DNA of 64,000 nt from CALLJL01 sp964627255 (lineage in GTDB: Bacteria; Acidobacteriota; Aminicenantia; Aminicenantales; CALLJL01): the NCBI GenBank assembly GCA_964627255.1, contig CAZVIN010000088.1, positions 10,592 through 74,591 on the forward strand, in the 5' to 3' direction. A program made the position numbers and the translations under genes. Every line of letters starts with the position of its first letter. Position 1 is the first letter of the stretch. Shown here one piece after another: positions 8,873 to 17,100 of the stretch. A model generated the notes under the pieces. It was not told the DNA's origin, ran no database searches, and was given only the letters and a program-made list of their open reading frames with translations.

Positions 8873-10333
8873 TTAACTTCTTATGGCTCGCCTTCGCAAG
8901 CGGCTTTTTCTTAAACCATAAGTAAAATAAAGAACCAGGCCAAAAGCCATCCAAATAAGGAGACGCATCCACGTATCCCAGGGAAGACCTGACATTAAAT
9001 ACAGACAGGAAATAATACCTAAGATGGGAATAAAGGGAACGCCGGGGGTGCGAAAGGGACGATGGAGGTCGGGATGGGTATAACGGAGGACCAGCACCCC
9101 TCCACAGACAATAACAAAAGCCATAAGCGTGCCGATACTCACCAGTTCCCCCACGATACCAATCGGGAGCAAAGAAGACGCTATGGCTACTAAGATACCA
9201 GTAGCGATGGTCGTGACATATGGGGTCCGAAAACGCGGATGGACTCTAGCCGCTAAAGGCGGCAAGAGACCGTCGCGGGCCATAGAATAGAAAATTCGGG
9301 GCTGGCCCATCAATTGAACAATCATCACTGAAACAAGGCCGACAATCGCGCCGATCTTAACGAAAGGAGAAAGCCAGTAAAGTTTCATGGCATCAATGGC
9401 CACAGCCACCGGCGCGGGCACATTAAGCTGACTATAATGAACCACTCCGGTTAGGACCAAGGAAAAGGCGATATAAATTAAAGTGCATATTCCCAAACTG
9501 CCTAAGATCCCGATGGGCATATCGCGTTGCGGCCGCCGTGATTCTTGGGCCACGGTCGAAACGGCGTCAAAACCAAGATAGGCGAAAAACATGACTCCGG
9601 CTCCCCGCAAGATTCCGCTAAGGCCAAAAAAGCCGAATTGACCCTGGTTGGGAGGAATAAACGGCCGCCACAGCGAGGGCTTGATAAAAAAAAGGCCGGC
9701 GCCGATGAAAATTAAAATAATAGTAATTTTCAAAAAGACAATAACCGTATTAACTGTGGCCGATTCTTTTATCCCGATCACTAAAAGGGTCGTTAAGAGA
9801 ATAATTATAAAACAAGCAGGCAGGTTAAAAAGAGCGCCGGTTGTCTGCCAGGTATGGGTCTGAGGGTCAAAAGCTAAGGGCGAAGAAGAGAGAGCCGCCG
9901 GAAAATTGAGGCCCAGGTCTTTTAAAAAGCTTACGACATAACCTGACCAGCCGATAGCTACGGCGGTGGCTCCTAAGGAATATTCCAGGATTAAATCCCA
10001 GCCAATGACCCAGGCAAATAATTCTCCCAAGGTAGCATAAGCATATGTATAAGCACTGCCAGCAATGGGAATAAGAGCGGCGAACTCCGCATAGCATAGA
10101 CCGGCAAATGCACAGGCTAAAGCGGCCACGATAAAAGAAAGGGTTACCGCGGGCCCCGCATATTGAGCGGCTGCATGACCAGTAATCACGAAAATACCCG
10201 CTCCAACAATCGCCCCTATCCCTAAGAAGATTAGCTGCCAAGGCCCCAAGACTCTTTTCAAGCCGGAAGTTTCACCATAGGCTTCCTCAGCAATATCTTC
10301 CAAACTTTTTTTAGCCAGCCAGGCTAAACTCAT
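8873..10333 (-). CDS. APC-family amino acid permease (cationic amino acid transporter type)
   Basis: A 486-residue polytopic membrane protein with about 12-14 hydrophobic helices. The N-terminal GIGAIVGAGIFVITG motif is the substrate-binding TM1 break of the APC superfamily, and the ALIPIAGSAYTYAY stretch of TM3 and FAYLGFDAVSTVAQE of TM6 are typical of the CAT/YfnA-like group. A cytoplasmic N-terminal sequence with SLEDIAEEAYGETSGLKRVLGP is also usual there. It probably imports amino acids by proton symport or exchange; the exact substrate cannot be read from sequence. It is transcribed convergently with hutI, so a link to histidine use is possible but only inferred. A GGTCTC/GAGACC palindrome lies ~55 bases upstream of the start. 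Confidence 0.88.
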   Translation of the reverse strand: MSLAWLAKKSLEDIAEEAYGETSGLKRVLGPWQLIFLGIGAIVGAGIFVITGHAAAQYAGPAVTLSFIVAALACAFAGLCYAEFAALIPIAGSAYTYAYATLGELFAWVIGWDLILEYSLGATAVAIGWSGYVVSFLKDLGLNFPAALSSSPLAFDPQTHTWQTTGALFNLPACFIIILLTTLLVIGIKESATVNTVIVFLKITIILIFIGAGLFFIKPSLWRPFIPPNQGQFGFFGLSGILRGAGVMFFAYLGFDAVSTVAQESRRPQRDMPIGILGSLGICTLIYIAFSLVLTGVVHYSQLNVPAPVAVAIDAMKLYWLSPFVKIGAIVGLVSVMIVQLMGQPRIFYSMARDGLLPPLAARVHPRFRTPYVTTIATGILVAIASSLLPIGIVGELVSIGTLMAFVIVCGGVLVLRYTHPDLHRPFRTPGVPFIPILGIISCLYLMSGLPWDTWMRLLIWMAFGLVLYFTYGLRKSRLRRRAIRS

Positions 10334-10388
10334 GAACGTCGCTCCTTATCATTATCTTGACCGCGCCAAGGTTCTTAGGAGACGCTAA

Positions 10389-10402
10389 GGTCTCACGAGA
10401 CC
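10389..10402. promoter_or_regulatory. 14-bp inverted repeat upstream of the permease
   Basis: The halves GGTCTC and GAGACC are separated by AC, about 55 bases upstream of the permease start and 40 bases beyond the comM stop. No T-run follows on either strand, so an operator or a weak 3' stem-loop of comM are both possible. A single occurrence carries little weight. Confidence 0.25.
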
Positions 10403-10443
10403 AAATCGGGCTGAATTCTACCAGATTAAACAGCAAAAGGCTA

Positions 10444-11958
10444 TTAAAACCTGTCTAAGGCACGATACTGAATGGCTTCGGATAAATGAGCTAATTGAAT
10501 CTCTTCTTCTTCCGCTAAGTCAGCAATCGTTCGACTGACCTTAAGAATGCGGTCCAGACCGCGAGCGCTTAAACCCAGCTTTTTCATGGCGGCCTCCAAG
10601 AGCCTTTCGGCTTCTGGGGTCAATCGACAAAAGCGCCGGACTTCCTTTGGCCTCATTTGGGCATTGGCATAAATAGCCCGGCCCTCAAATCGCACTAATT
10701 GTCGCTTTCTGGCCTTGATTACTCTGGCCCTAATCTCGGTCGAGCTTTCGGCCGGCGTCCGACAGACATATTCACTAAATTTAACCGCAGGCACCTCCAC
10801 CTGAATATCGATCCTGTCCAGAAGCGGGCTCGAAAGGCGAGAATAATATCGCCGCTTTTCTGTTTCCGGGCAATCCTCTGAAGATAAAGGCCCTCGGAAA
10901 GCTAACCCGCAGGGATTCATGGCCGCCACAAGCATAAAGGAACACGGAAAAGATACGCTGATCGTCGCCCGCGAAATAACCACCTGGCCGTCTTCGAGCG
11001 GCTGACGCAAATCTTCGAGCACCTTACGCCTAAATTCAGGCAATTCGTCGAGGAAAAGAACGCCATGATGGGCTAAGCTAATTTCTCCTGGCCGGGGAAA
11101 AAGCCCCCCGCCGATAAGGCCGGCGTCAGTAATAGTATGATGGGGCGAACGAAAGGGTCGAGAACAGATAGCTGGCCGGCCCCGAAGCAACCCCGCGGCG
11201 CTATAAACCTGGGTAACTTCCAGGATTTCTTCCCACGTCATGGGCGGCAAGATCGACGGCAAACGCCGGGCCAACATTGTCTTGCCTGCCCCAGGCGGCC
11301 CGATCAGCAGAATGTTATGGCTGCCGGCGGCCGCCACTTCTAAGGCTCTCTTGACCTGAAATTGGCCTTTAACTTCGCTGAAATCGCCTTCTTCAAGAGG
11401 CTGACGGATAATTGCTTCGAGGTCCACTTCGCAAGGCTTAATTGAATCCTGGTTGCGGAGAAGCTGGATAACTCGAGGCAGGCTTTCTAAGCCATAAACT
11501 TTTAGGCCCTCAACTAATGCTCCCTCTGGGCCATTGGCCGCGGGAACAATCAGAGCTTCAAAGTTCATCTTTTTGGTTAGAAGCGAGACCATTAAAACCC
11601 CGCGCACGGGCTTAAGCCGGCCATCGAGGGCTAACTCCGCCAAAAAGACTTTCTTCTCCAGAGATTCTTTGGGAATTAAGTTTAAAAAGGCTAAAAGACC
11701 AAGCGAAATGGGTAAATCAAAGGAAGAACCCTCTTTGCGTCTGTCGGCTGGAGCCAGATTAACGATAATCTTCCGCCGCGGGAATTCAAACCCACAATTT
11801 TTTAAGGCCGACCTGACCCTTTGTTCACTTTCTCTTATAGCTGCATCTGGTAGACCTACTAAGACAAACTTCGGTATCCCTTCGGTGATATCCACCTCTA
11901 CCTCCACCGGAAAAGCTTCTATTCCATAAAGAGCGGCACTCATGATGCGAAAAAGCAT
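10444..11958 (-). CDS. comM: YifB/ComM-family Mg-chelatase-like AAA+ ATPase
   Basis: This 504-residue protein has the three-part ComM architecture: an N-terminal Lon-S5-like ChlI domain (ALYGIEAFPVEVEVDI onwards), a central AAA+ Mg-chelatase domain with Walker A LIGPPGAGKTMLARRLPSIL (about residue 215) and the RSPHHTITDAGLIGG signature, and a C-terminal domain with SARGLDRILKVSRTIADL. ComM is a hexameric helicase that promotes branch migration during natural transformation. The start MLFRIMSAALYG matches family N-termini. It lies 112 bases downstream of the MglA-type gene on the same strand. Type IV pilus genes at 47-52 kb would make DNA uptake plausible, but that connection is inference. Confidence 0.93.
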   Translation of the reverse strand: MLFRIMSAALYGIEAFPVEVEVDITEGIPKFVLVGLPDAAIRESEQRVRSALKNCGFEFPRRKIIVNLAPADRRKEGSSFDLPISLGLLAFLNLIPKESLEKKVFLAELALDGRLKPVRGVLMVSLLTKKMNFEALIVPAANGPEGALVEGLKVYGLESLPRVIQLLRNQDSIKPCEVDLEAIIRQPLEEGDFSEVKGQFQVKRALEVAAAGSHNILLIGPPGAGKTMLARRLPSILPPMTWEEILEVTQVYSAAGLLRGRPAICSRPFRSPHHTITDAGLIGGGLFPRPGEISLAHHGVLFLDELPEFRRKVLEDLRQPLEDGQVVISRATISVSFPCSFMLVAAMNPCGLAFRGPLSSEDCPETEKRRYYSRLSSPLLDRIDIQVEVPAVKFSEYVCRTPAESSTEIRARVIKARKRQLVRFEGRAIYANAQMRPKEVRRFCRLTPEAERLLEAAMKKLGLSARGLDRILKVSRTIADLAEEEEIQLAHLSEAIQYRALDRF

Positions 11959-12070
11959 CGGCGGATACCTCGCCTGTAGTCTATCGAACTATTTTCTCTT
12001 TAATTGACGAAAAAGAAGGAGGGAATGCTCAGTTATTAACTAAGGGAAGAAATTTGTGAGCAAAAAACCG

Positions 12071-12877
12071 TTATTCGTCCTTTTTCCCCAAGAATTCCTT
12101 AGCTAAACGCTCTAACTCCTGCTCTATTTCCTCGTGGGTTCGGACTTTACGCTTACTTTCGGCGGGAATAGTCGGTCGGGCTTCGGGAAGCTGCTCTTCG
12201 AGACGCGGAGTCTGAAGCTTACCATAAATTTCCTTCTCCAGGGCCTTCTCTTGTTCTTCTTTCTCTTCTGGTTCCAACTTCTTTTCTTCCAGGACCTTTT
12301 CCCGCACCCGAGGCACGGTCAGCTTGGCTATTTCATGGAGGCTTTCAAATACTCCCCAGCCATTAATGGCTGAAGATTCTACAAAGGGCAGCCTTTGAGG
12401 ATTAAGCAGGTTATTAAACGTCTCCACAGGAATGAGATTCTCCAAATCGCGCTTATTATATTGAAAAACGAGCGGCATCAGGTTTAAGTCCATATCATTG
12501 GCCAGAAGATTACGCCTCAAGCTATCGAAGCTTTCTAAATTAGCATCGAGCAGGGGAACCTGAGAATCGGCCACAAAAATAACTCCATCCGCGCCTCTGA
12601 GAACCGACTTGCGGCTGGCCTCGTAAAAAACCTGACCGGGAACAGTGAGCAGCTGGAAGTGCACCTTAAATTCGCCGATAAGACCGGCTTTGACCGGAAG
12701 AAGGTCAAAAAAAATCGTCCTTTCTGTGTCGGTTTCCAAACAAATCAGGTCTCCCCGATAGGCGGGGTCGAGTTTATAATAAATATAGCGCAAATTGGTA
12801 GTTTTCCCGCTCAGCCCAGGTCCGTAGTACACAATTTTGATCGCCAAGCTCTTGGTTACATAACTAACATAAGCCAT
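12071..12877 (-). CDS. mglA: MglA-type Ras-like GTPase with C-terminal extension
   Basis: A 268-residue small GTPase. Residues 1-195 match MglA: P-loop YYGPGLSGKTTNL, a DLLPV switch region, G3 TVPGQVFYEASR, G4 as YNKRDL, and G5 SSAINGWGVFE. MglA-GTP marks the leading pole and controls polarity of type IV pili and gliding machines. Unlike the ~195-residue Myxococcus protein, this one carries about 70 extra residues that are highly charged (runs of E/K/R, ending FLGKKDE) and probably form a helix or partner-binding tail. The MglB partner is not in the window. Pilus genes at 47-52 kb give a plausible target. The region upstream of the gene is unusually structured (see 12960-13080). Confidence 0.9.
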   Translation of the reverse strand: MAYVSYVTKSLAIKIVYYGPGLSGKTTNLRYIYYKLDPAYRGDLICLETDTERTIFFDLLPVKAGLIGEFKVHFQLLTVPGQVFYEASRKSVLRGADGVIFVADSQVPLLDANLESFDSLRRNLLANDMDLNLMPLVFQYNKRDLENLIPVETFNNLLNPQRLPFVESSAINGWGVFESLHEIAKLTVPRVREKVLEEKKLEPEEKEEQEKALEKEIYGKLQTPRLEEQLPEARPTIPAESKRKVRTHEEIEQELERLAKEFLGKKDE

Positions 12878-12959
12878 AGCTCCTGGCTTCCCCTTTCCTC
12901 AACTAGTCTATTTAACACATTTCCAATGCTAATGTCAAAAAATGGCTAAAACAAAATAT

Positions 12960-13080
12960 CAGGGGGGGCTTGGTCTGACTGGCAATTCCATTTGCCTATT
13001 GGGCCGACGACCCAGTGTTCTCCTTCCCACCCTTCCGCTCCTGCGCCTTTAAGGCGGCCCCCGGAAAACCGAGGGACAAA
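12960..13080 (-). promoter_or_regulatory. Candidate structured RNA region upstream of mglA
   Basis: Read on the minus strand, this region holds several stems: CCCUCGG-UUUU-CCGGGGG (7 bp with one G-U pair), CGCC-UUAAA-GGCG, GGCAA-AUGGAA-UUGCC, and a long-range GGGGGC...GCCCCC that would close the ~100-nt block. The GGGGG tract can pair either with the upstream CCUCGG or with the downstream CCCCC, so two mutually exclusive folds are possible. It lies between a TATAAT at 13095-13090 and mglA. I tested it mentally against 4.5S SRP, 6S, RNase P, cobalamin, TPP, FMN and c-di-GMP consensus motifs and found no match. It could be an mRNA leader, an independent small RNA or a decayed repeat. Confidence 0.35.
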
Positions 13081-13089
13081 CGAAGAGGC

Positions 13090-13095
13090 ATTATA
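13090..13095 (-). promoter_or_regulatory. Perfect -10 hexamer upstream of the mglA region
   Basis: TATAAT on the minus strand, about 200 bases upstream of the mglA start and just before the structured region. No good -35 is visible at 16-18 bases spacing (GCCTGT-like only) and there is no TG extension, so this is a candidate promoter only. Confidence 0.3.
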
Positions 13096-13154
13096 GCGAA
13101 ACCTACCTAAAAACAGGCTACTTCCAAAATAGACCCATATGGCTTAAAAAAAAT

Positions 13155-13325
13155 AATCCTCTTCCCTCTTGTTTAGGTTAGGCCCGGAGACGACCAGAAT
13201 TTCCTTGAATCCGCTCAAGTTTCTAATGTTTTTTAATCTTCCCCCTTATCGGATTATGGTTAACTATTCTCTCTGTTCATCGACCTAACTGAAGCAGTAT
13301 ATCCCCCTCTTTGGTTTTTTTCATT
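13155..13325 (+). repeat. Decayed left part of the ~308-bp dispersed element (copy 5)
   Basis: Starts AATCCTCTTCC and continues CTCTTG...GGTTAGGCCCGGAGACG, matching the left end of the good copies at 35923 and 46054. Similarity fades but can still be followed through TTTTTTAAT, CTCTGTTCATCGAC and CCCCCTCTTTGG. The right half is missing or unrecognisable, and the well-preserved copy 1 sits just beyond it in the opposite orientation. Alignment by eye; divergence is heavy. Confidence 0.55.
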
Positions 13326-13353
13326 CCCCAGTTTTAGAAAAATTAGATAAATA

Positions 13354-13660
13354 GGTTGTCTTCCATTTTATATGGACTGGGTTGAGGGCTAAGTTCGGGA
13401 GGGCAGAAGTGACCATGGAAGGTTTAGCCTTCCCGAAGCGCCCTTCGAGGGAACATCTGGCCGCCGAGGATGTCTGAGCCTGAACAGGACAAAGGGAGAG
13501 GCCAAGGGGGGCAAGCGACTTCCGGGCTATGTCTATGACCAGGGAGGCGAGTTCCGCAGGCGCCGAGAATGGCGAAGAGGGAACGGCGTTAAAAACCTGA
13601 GTAGGAGCGAGGCCATCCCGAACGTCTCCGAGCTTAACCCATACAAGATGGAAGAGAATC
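13354..13660 (-). mobile_element. MITE-like dispersed element, copy 1
   Basis: A 307-bp copy in reverse orientation relative to copies 2-4, about 90% identical to them by eye. It begins GGTTGTCTTCCAT and ends with the complement of GATTCTCTTCCAT, so the termini are imperfect inverted repeats. Flanking 8-mers are GATAAATA (13346-13353) and GGTAAATA (13661-13668), 7 of 8 matching, consistent with an aged target-site duplication. No open reading frame of credible length lies inside; a ~60-codon antisense frame covering part of it is not conserved in the other copies. It lies downstream of the glycosyltransferase operon and upstream of mglA. Confidence 0.8.
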
Positions 13661-13714
13661 GGTAAATATTTAAGGCGGCAACAATTTTTAGGAAGGGAGG
13701 ATGATCAAGCAACA

Positions 13715-13742
13715 TAAGTCTATAATCAGCAGCATAGACTTA
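13715..13742 (-). terminator. Stem-loop after the glycosyltransferase operon
   Basis: A perfect 9-bp inverted repeat, TAAGTCTAT and ATAGACTTA, with a 10-base loop, about 45 bases past the stop of the last glycosyltransferase gene. There is no long U-run after it on the minus strand, so it may be a 3'-end stabilising hairpin rather than a strong intrinsic terminator. Confidence 0.4.
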
Positions 13743-13787
13743 ATTAATATCAAGCTAAGGGATTGAGTGGAGACATAGCCGAGAGGT

Positions 13788-14957
13788 CTATATTGAGGTA
13801 ATATAATCAAGAGCTTGCTCATATTTTTGTAAAACAACAGGCCAGGCGTAGCGCTCCTCAACATAACGACGGCCATTTTCGGCTAAACGCTGTCTCAACC
13901 GGCCATCCCTTAAAAGGAGGCTCAAGGCCCAGGCAAATTCATTGGAATTAGCATAATATAGACCACACTGACCTTGAAGGCAGTGGCGCTTCAGCGGTTC
14001 GGCCGCCTCCTGAACCAGAATCGGCGTTCGAGCGGCCAATGATTCCAAAGCCGCCATGCAAAGGCTTTCATAATGAGAGGGATGAATGGTAACTGCCGCC
14101 GCCGCCATGGCCAAGTTTTTTTCCTCAGGCGAGACGAAACCCAAATAGCGAACTCGAGGGTGAACGGGAAGCCCCATCAAAAGGTGACCAATCAAGACCA
14201 GCTCGATACTCTTTTCGGCGGCGAACTGAAGAAAATAATCCAGCAATTCCTGGCAACCTTTCCCAGGTTCAATCCGGCCAGCATAAAGAACATAGGGTTG
14301 GCACAAGCCATGGCGAGCTAAAAAAGGAGCAGGGTTTATGACCGGAGGAATATCCACTCCTACACCGACCACATCTTGATAAGCTTTCTCGAGAGGAAAA
14401 AGCCTGGTCAAGAGCTCTCTCTCGGCGTCGGTATTAAAAAGAATCGCCTCGGCCGAGACAAACACCTTGGCCATTAAACCCAAATGGAGGGCCGGCTCGT
14501 CATGAGCCGTGGGGACCAGGATTTTTTTTCGTTTGACTCGCTGCAGGCCATAATGAGTGGGATAATAAAGATAAGTAAAAAAAATAAAAGCGTCGTAATG
14601 GCTCTCTTCTTTTTCCAAGGCTTCAACTAAAGCGGGCACATAAGGCCCTTGTCTTTCTATCCAAAGAACCTCATCTTCAGGCGTATGGGGATGATGAAAA
14701 AGCCAATCAGAAAACTCGTTAAAAGCTTCGATTGCTCTTTCTTTTTCGACCTTAAAACGTTTGATAATGACGCCATTAAGAATACTCTCCCCAGGCGAAT
14801 ATTCATTTTTCCAGGTGATATAGTCACGAGCGGTGGTAGTGTAAACAGTAACCGAGTGGCCTACCTGGAAAAGCCTTTCCGCCACCAAACGGCAGTGAAG
14901 CTCTGACCCTCCCATTACTTCTTGGCCGTATCGCTGGACGACAAAAGCTATTTTCAT
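13788..14957 (-). CDS. GT4-family glycosyltransferase (type A, second copy)
   Basis: A 389-residue GT-B-fold glycosyltransferase. The N-terminus VVQRYGQEVMGGSELHCR is followed by YDAFIFFTYLYYPTHYG, LVPTAHDEPALHLG, the acceptor/donor hinge VLYAGRIEPGKGCQELL and a C-terminal HPSHYESLCMAALESLAA segment corresponding to the E-x7-E region of GT4 enzymes. It is clearly paralogous to the protein at 17097-18278, sharing those motifs nearly position by position. It is the last gene of the operon running from 21184, 11 bases after the preceding type B gene. It probably adds one sugar of a surface glycan in the cytoplasm; the donor and linkage are unknown. Confidence 0.88.
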   Translation of the reverse strand: MKIAFVVQRYGQEVMGGSELHCRLVAERLFQVGHSVTVYTTTARDYITWKNEYSPGESILNGVIIKRFKVEKERAIEAFNEFSDWLFHHPHTPEDEVLWIERQGPYVPALVEALEKEESHYDAFIFFTYLYYPTHYGLQRVKRKKILVPTAHDEPALHLGLMAKVFVSAEAILFNTDAERELLTRLFPLEKAYQDVVGVGVDIPPVINPAPFLARHGLCQPYVLYAGRIEPGKGCQELLDYFLQFAAEKSIELVLIGHLLMGLPVHPRVRYLGFVSPEEKNLAMAAAAVTIHPSHYESLCMAALESLAARTPILVQEAAEPLKRHCLQGQCGLYYANSNEFAWALSLLLRDGRLRQRLAENGRRYVEERYAWPVVLQKYEQALDYITSI

Positions 14958-14968
14958 GGCAACGCTTT

Positions 14969-16033
14969 TTAGGTTATTTCTTCCAATCGCTCCAGCAAGA
15001 ATTTCTCCCGGGGGAAGGACTTGAACCGGGCCAATCTTTCCCTCTGCCCTTGGATGATTTTCGAACGCAGGCTCGAGTCATGGCTAATTATTGCGAGAAG
15101 CTCGGCTATTTCGGCGACTCTTTTTCTTTGCAGGAGAATGCCGGCTCCGTCAAGAGTGGTCCGAACGGCGCCAGCTGCGTAGGCCACAACGGGCACCTCA
15201 AAGATCAGGCTCTCTATGAGCGGTAGACAAAAACCTTCATGTTCGCTCAAAGAGACAAAAACATCCGCCGCTCGATAAAGGGCGAACATCTCTTCGTCTG
15301 GCAGATGGCCGGCAAAAACGACTTCTTCTGGCTGGAGATAAAAATCGTCGACTAAACGGCCCAAGCTTTCGTAGTATTTGGGGAGCGAGTTTTTCTTGCC
15401 GACGACAATAAGACGAACTAACGGGGAGATATATTTTTTATAATAAAACGTGACCTTAATTAAGTCTTCAATTTTTTTGTTCGGTACCACTCGGCCGACA
15501 AAAAGCAGGTTTGTCCGTTCATCGCGGTAAAGGTTGAAGAGAAACTGGTTAACTGGTTTAGTATAGCGGTCAAAATCAATAAAAAGAGGAAAGACGGCGG
15601 TTCGTTTAAACCCGAAACCATCCAGTTCTTGCCGGTTAAATTCAGAATCAGCGAGTCCCAGGTGGACGAAGGGGGCAATCCGCCTTAACTCCTGCCGGCC
15701 CAACGCCGCTATCCGGGCCATCTCTTCACTAAAGCCGAGGAAAAATTCAGGCGCCGTCACATTATGATGAATAATGACTCGGCGGCAGCGAAGTCTAATA
15801 AATTCATAGGTTAAGGGTGAAGGAAGGGCAAAATGAAGAATTACGATGTCCTGGGGTTCGCCAGGTTGAAACTCGCGGAAAAGACGGCTTTCCTCTTCCA
15901 AACCCTCATCGCGGTCAAGACAATAAATATCAGCCTTATAGCCTTGACGGCGGAAAAAATCTCGCAGGTGCCGAGCTTCGTCGCCGATAGCATCCCCGCG
16001 ATGAAGAGCTGGCACCCATTGGTCAATTCTCAT
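14969..16033 (-). CDS. GT4-family glycosyltransferase (type B, second copy)
   Basis: A 354-residue glycosyltransferase with the GT4 C-terminal domain: LLFVGRVVPNKKIEDLIK (donor-side hinge), VFAGHLPDEEMFALYRAADV and FVSLSEHEGFCLPLIESL, which includes the E-x7-E type motif. Its N-terminal half (GDAIGDEARHLRDFF, then VIIHHNVTAPEFF and ADSEFNRQEL) is very like the neighbour at 16030-17100, so the two are tandem duplicates. It overlaps that neighbour by 4 bases (ATGA). The HNVT/HNIT and DSEFNR motifs are common in GT4 enzymes of O-antigen and exopolysaccharide clusters. Substrate not predictable. Confidence 0.88.
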   Translation of the reverse strand: MRIDQWVPALHRGDAIGDEARHLRDFFRRQGYKADIYCLDRDEGLEEESRLFREFQPGEPQDIVILHFALPSPLTYEFIRLRCRRVIIHHNVTAPEFFLGFSEEMARIAALGRQELRRIAPFVHLGLADSEFNRQELDGFGFKRTAVFPLFIDFDRYTKPVNQFLFNLYRDERTNLLFVGRVVPNKKIEDLIKVTFYYKKYISPLVRLIVVGKKNSLPKYYESLGRLVDDFYLQPEEVVFAGHLPDEEMFALYRAADVFVSLSEHEGFCLPLIESLIFEVPVVAYAAGAVRTTLDGAGILLQRKRVAEIAELLAIISHDSSLRSKIIQGQRERLARFKSFPREKFLLERLEEIT

Positions 16034-17100
16034 GTCTTCATCACCTCTTCGAGATAAGCGAGAAGTTGCGAGGCGATATTCTCCCGTCGGTATTTTTCCA
16101 AAGCTTTCCTCTGGCCGGCTAAAATCAGCTCGCGCCTTGTTTTGTCCCTTACCAAGAGGTCAATCAAGGCCGCAATGCGCAAGAAATCCTTCTCTTTTAA
16201 AAGAACACCGCCGCCGTTCATGGTTTCAGCCACCGCACCAGCTTCAAAGGCGATTACCGGCACGTTTTGGATAAAAGATTCAATGATGGGCACACCAAAG
16301 CCCTCATGTTCGCTCAGACTTAAAAAGACATCCGCTACCTCGTAACAAGCCCGAAGGGTTGAAAAAGGGATATGCCCGGTAAAATGAACATCTTTAACCT
16401 GCAAACGGTCAACTAAGTCCAAAAGACCAGCGAAGTAGCGTTCCAGCCCGCGATGGTCACCCGCTAAAATTAACTGGGAGCGTGGCTCGAAATGACGGTT
16501 ATAGAGGGCAAAAACTTTGATGAGGTCCTCATATTTTTTATTAGGAATTAAACGCCCCACAAAAAGTATCGTCTTCCGGCCATTCTGATAAATGTTTTTG
16601 AAAACCGGGTCGGCTTGGTTTTGAAATTTTTCAAAATTCAGCAAGATGGGGAGAACTCCGGTTCGACGATAGCCGACAACTTCCAGCTCCCGACGATTAA
16701 ATTCTGAATCACCCAAAACCAGGTCCACCTTATCCACAAAGAGTTTTATTTCCAACCGACCTTTGTAGCACTCGCGCGTTAAAACCCGGTGGCAATCAAG
16801 AAAATATTCATGAGGCGTAATATTGTGATAAATCATTATCTTGCGCTCAGGTAAACGAAAGAAGAGGCGGGAGACGGGCGAACCAATCGAAAAATGAAAA
16901 ATGGCGATATTATCCTTCGAACTATACTTCCAGTACTCGCGATAATCGTGGGCTAAGCCGGCCAGCCGCGGGTCACAAAAGCGGGTGAAGACCTCGGAAC
17001 GAAACCCCTTTTCCCTTAAAATCTTTTGAATCTCCAGCATTTCATCCGAGATGGCATCGCCGTAGGTCAAGGATGTCGCCAGCTGATGGACTTCAGTCAT
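16030..17100 (-). CDS. GT4-family glycosyltransferase (type B, first copy)
   Basis: A 356-residue GT4 enzyme: GDAISDEMLEIQKILREKGF at the N-terminus, IMIYHNITPHEYF, LGDSEFNRREL, ILFVGRLIPNKKYEDLIK, and FLSLSEHEGFGVPIIESF with the catalytic E-x7-E region. It starts ATG at 17100, overlapping the upstream type A gene by ATGA, and ends by overlapping the second type B gene by ATGA, so translation is probably coupled along the four genes. The close match with 14969-16033 shows a recent or conserved duplication. Confidence 0.88.
   Translation of the reverse strand: MTEVHQLATSLTYGDAISDEMLEIQKILREKGFRSEVFTRFCDPRLAGLAHDYREYWKYSSKDNIAIFHFSIGSPVSRLFFRLPERKIMIYHNITPHEYFLDCHRVLTRECYKGRLEIKLFVDKVDLVLGDSEFNRRELEVVGYRRTGVLPILLNFEKFQNQADPVFKNIYQNGRKTILFVGRLIPNKKYEDLIKVFALYNRHFEPRSQLILAGDHRGLERYFAGLLDLVDRLQVKDVHFTGHIPFSTLRACYEVADVFLSLSEHEGFGVPIIESFIQNVPVIAFEAGAVAETMNGGGVLLKEKDFLRIAALIDLLVRDKTRRELILAGQRKALEKYRRENIASQLLAYLEEVMKT

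Noticed and set aside
12960..13080. Cobalamin riboswitch, SRP RNA or 6S RNA
   Set aside because: Short resemblances (e.g. CAGUCAGACC) lack the defining motifs of these RNAs in the right order, and the downstream gene does not fit.
13533..13715. A 60-codon ORF antisense to and beyond the element copy 1
   Set aside because: It is not open in the other copies of the same element and has no recognisable start context.
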